In this document: in pieces, positions 30,936 to 32,729 of the stretch | How positions within the stretch are numbered: the stretch's first letter is position 1 | Layout of the letters: every line of letters begins with the position of its first letter | Origin: an uncultured Veillonella sp. | GTDB lineage: Bacteria; Bacillota; Negativicutes; Veillonellales; Veillonellaceae | Reading direction: 5' to 3' | Length of the DNA: 32,729 bases | NCBI GenBank assembly: GCA_900549805.1 | Contig: URPV01000008.1 | Location: 1 to 32,729 of the forward strand | Translations under genes and position numbers: made by a program | Notes under the pieces: generated by a model | Told to the model about the DNA's origin: nothing | What the model saw: only the letters and a program-made list of their open reading frames with translations | The model's database searches: none

Positions 30936-31220
30936 TCATTTTACAGATTGACGGCCAGAATGAACCAAGGCTTCTTTTTCTTTTTTCGTCATCTTTTTTA
31001 TCCAATATTCCCGAGATTGGGCCTCCCGTTTAGACTGGAAAGGCTGTGACCAAACTAGGGTCACCGGTCTCCGAGTTCGCGTGTACTTAGCCCCGCCAGG
31101 AATTTGACCATTATGAGCCTCTAGGCGCTTATCTAAATCCTTGGTCCAACCCGTATAAAGAGATCCGTCTGCACAACGAACTATATAAGTCCAAGAGATA
31201 GTTTCTAACCGATCAACCAT
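30936..31220 (-). CDS. GIY-YIG domain protein (UPF0213-like)
   Basis: The 94-residue protein is a single GIY-YIG nuclease-like domain. The two motif halves read TYIVRCADGSLYTGWT (the GIY and YIG strands are WTYIVR and LYTGWT), followed by the conserved Arg in KRLEAHN and the Glu-containing helix KREAQSREYWIKKMTKKEKE. Free-standing members of this size (YhbQ/UPF0213) have no settled role; a DNA-repair link has been suggested for some. It starts 2 nt after the stop of the cyclophilin gene with no clear Shine-Dalgarno, so translation is likely coupled. Confidence 0.9.
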   Translation of the reverse strand: MVDRLETISWTYIVRCADGSLYTGWTKDLDKRLEAHNGQIPGGAKYTRTRRPVTLVWSQPFQSKREAQSREYWIKKMTKKEKEALVHSGRQSVK

Positions 31221-31222
31221 GC

Positions 31223-31852
31223 TTACTTATCATCCTGAATAGGTTCTAGTGTGATGGATTGAATAATTACCGGCTCAAGCGGTTTATCATTCTTGCCTGT
31301 CTTAGTTTGACCAATTTTTTGAACCACATCCATCCCTTGTACTACTTCACCAAAAATAGTGTGCTTGTTTTCTAGCCAATCCGTCGGCGCTAGGGTGATG
31401 AAGAATTGAGACCCCCCTGTATTAGGTCCCCGGTTTGCCATGGCTAAAACACCAGCCTTATTAAAATGAAGATCATTGGATTCATCAGGGATTTCATAAC
31501 CTGGGCCACCAGACCCATTCCCTCTAGGATCTCCCCCTTGAATCATGAATCCATCGATAACCCGGTGAAAGGTCAGGTCATTATAAAAGCCCTTCTTAAC
31601 TAAGTATTCAAAATTTTTAACCGTAATAGGGGATTTAGATCCATACAGGCGAATTTTAAAGGATCCCATATTTGTTGTAAAGACAGCGTATTCATCCGCT
31701 ATAGGTGCCTTGGAAAAGGCAGGCATCTTACTTTGGCTCTCTGCCGCTTGTGTCTTAGTATCACTCACACTAGCCTGGCTAGTACCACAAGCTGTAGACA
31801 GTAGAAGAATGACACCTAAACTCAGGCATCCTAGCATTTTATTTACATTCAT
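31223..31852 (-). CDS. lipoprotein peptidyl-prolyl cis-trans isomerase (cyclophilin type)
   Basis: The 209-residue protein starts with a lipoprotein signal (lipobox LSTAC, Cys22), so it should be anchored to a membrane outside the cytoplasm. A short Ser/Gln/Lys linker leads to a cyclophilin domain (about 50-205) with TFHRVIDGFMIQGGDPRGNGSGGPGY, MANRGPNTGGSQFFI and WLENKHTIFGEVVQGMDVV motifs, including the catalytic Arg in FHRV and the QFFI motif. It probably helps fold exported proteins. ATG at 31852 is preferred over 31864 for its spacing to GAGG. It forms a unit with the GIY-YIG gene and perhaps the HAD gene, 43 nt upstream. Confidence 0.92.
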   Translation of the reverse strand: MNVNKMLGCLSLGVILLLSTACGTSQASVSDTKTQAAESQSKMPAFSKAPIADEYAVFTTNMGSFKIRLYGSKSPITVKNFEYLVKKGFYNDLTFHRVIDGFMIQGGDPRGNGSGGPGYEIPDESNDLHFNKAGVLAMANRGPNTGGSQFFITLAPTDWLENKHTIFGEVVQGMDVVQKIGQTKTGKNDKPLEPVIIQSITLEPIQDDK

Positions 31853-31895
31853 AACAAACCTCACTAAGGTTACTAATTACATACATAGGAAGATA

Positions 31896-32672
31896 CTAGA
31901 TCCAACCAAACTTACGACAGGCCTTCCAAATTCCATCCTTATCACAATCATCCGTGACATAATCAGCTCGTTCTTTCAATTCATCACGTCCGTTGCCCAT
32001 GGCAATCTTAAACCAATCTGGTTTAAACATAGACAGGTCATTCATACCATCCCCAAAGACAACGGCTTTGGCATAGTCCTTCTCCTTGTAAAAGTCCATG
32101 AGAGCTCGGACTCCACGCGCCTTATCCATAGGTTCAAAGAGGATACAACCTTCCCCATAGCGGATAAGTTTCTTAGTAAAGTGTTGAATTTGCTTTTCTT
32201 CCTCTTCCCCTTCTAGGAAAAAGGCATAGATTTTAAAGAAATTCTCCACCTGATGAAAATCAAAATCCGGATCCACCACGGTTTTGAATACATCCCAATC
32301 GGGGTGCCAATCAAGAATTCTCTTATAGGGGGTAATGCGAGACAGCTGATTGCGATCCGTCACAGCCCAGGGGATACCATGGCTTTCCAACTGTTCTAGA
32401 TAGGAAATACAAGCGCCTCGATCCATTCCCTCCATGTAAAGGAGACTTCCTTCAATGGTCAAACTATGGCCCCCATCGGCAGAAAAGTCTCGCACCTGTG
32501 CTAGGTCAGCAAAGCGTTTGGCATCCACCTGAATGCGCCCTGTATTTAAAGCCACATGGTGGCCTCGCCGGCGGAGCTCATAGAGGGTCTCCATGGTGGA
32601 ATCCGGTATGGATGAGTCTGGCCAAACGGCTATGGTGTTATCAATATCAAAAAAGAAGTACCTTCTATCCAC
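31896..32672 (-). CDS. HAD-superfamily hydrolase, Cof-type (class IIB)
   Basis: The 258-residue protein has HAD motifs in order: FFDIDNTIA (nucleophile Asp9, acid/base Asp11), ALNTGR (motif II), a Lys-containing stretch near DKARGVRALMDFY (motif III) and VFGDGMNDLSMF (motif IV). The C2B cap lies between about residues 80 and 190. These Cof/YidA-like proteins dephosphorylate sugar phosphates, pyridoxal phosphate or flavin precursors; the substrate cannot be predicted. The start is GTG at 32672, with AGGAG 7 nt upstream. It follows another gene, whose end is at 32685, by 12 nt. Confidence 0.9.
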   Translation of the reverse strand: MDRRYFFFDIDNTIAVWPDSSIPDSTMETLYELRRRGHHVALNTGRIQVDAKRFADLAQVRDFSADGGHSLTIEGSLLYMEGMDRGACISYLEQLESHGIPWAVTDRNQLSRITPYKRILDWHPDWDVFKTVVDPDFDFHQVENFFKIYAFFLEGEEEEKQIQHFTKKLIRYGEGCILFEPMDKARGVRALMDFYKEKDYAKAVVFGDGMNDLSMFKPDWFKIAMGNGRDELKERADYVTDDCDKDGIWKACRKFGWI

Positions 32673-32684
32673 TAAAATCTCCTG

Positions 32685-32729
32685 TTAATCCCGTCCAGAC
32701 ATAAGCTTAAAGCGTTCCACCTGTTCAAT
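32685..32729 (-). CDS. 3' end of an upstream gene (partial)
   Basis: The minus strand reads IEQVERFKLMSGRD and then TAA at 32685-32687, an open frame to the window edge. Only 14 codons are visible, too few to name the protein. The 12-nt distance to the HAD start and the HAD ribosome binding site in this gap fit an operon. Confidence 0.45.
   Translation of the reverse strand: MEQVERFKLMSGRD

Noticed and set aside
1..32729. CRISPR arrays, tRNA or rRNA genes, insertion sequences, phage genes
   Set aside because: No regularly spaced repeats, cloverleaf-like genes with CCA ends, transposase or integrase motifs, or composition breaks were seen by eye.

Overview
The window is an ordinary chromosomal stretch, dense in genes, from a Negativicutes-like bacterium (Veillonellaceae seems most likely; genus not determinable from sequence alone). 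The basis is indirect: Firmicutes-type proteins and signals (HPr with a Ser46 site, DUF1934 next to argS, a CymR-like Rrf2 regulator, AtpZ/AtpI pair, AGGAGG ribosome binding sites, intrinsic terminators) occur alongside wecA/wecB-type envelope sugar genes and a PotE-type diamine transporter. Base and codon use look even across the window. I see no mobile element, prophage, CRISPR array, rRNA or tRNA.

Layout, left to right. 1-4958 (minus): ACT-domain protein, PFL/DUF711 protein, wecA/tagO-type transferase, wecB, atpZ, atpI, closed by a terminator. 5113-7817 (minus): phosphoglucomutase and a YitT-family membrane protein. 7983-9582 (plus): ispE overlapping a FadR-type GntR regulator. 9669-12291 (minus): TauE/SafE exporter, two-domain sulfurtransferase, small membrane protein, and queT behind a structured leader that resembles a preQ1-I riboswitch. 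12431-16717 (minus): potE and argG-argH, with argG under an operator-rich promoter. 17041-21399 (minus): ptsI, ptsH, an unrecognised secreted protein and a monofunctional GT51 glycosyltransferase. 21531-25313 (plus): dapF-fruK-fruA. 25413-32672 (minus): HAD phosphatase, lipoprotein cyclophilin, GIY-YIG protein, DUF1934-argS, pyrG, Rrf2 regulator and cysK. The last 45 bases are the 3' end of another minus-strand gene.

Working together: PEP-dependent fructose uptake (ptsI, ptsH, fruA, fruK) feeds glycolysis. Pgm, WecB and the WecA-type transferase supply and use sugar phosphates and UDP-sugars for envelope polymers. DapF, the GT51 enzyme, IspE (isoprenoid precursors) and probably PotE serve peptidoglycan. 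In Veillonella and Selenomonas peptidoglycan carries covalently linked putrescine or cadaverine, which gives PotE a plausible envelope role. CysK, the Rrf2 regulator, the sulfurtransferase and TauE form a scattered sulfur set.

No clearly new defence, mobile or biosynthetic system is visible. The best leads are the queT leader (aptamer-like element, two terminators in tandem, complementary loops), the paired inverted repeats on the argG promoter, and the unknown secreted protein that overlaps the GT51 gene.
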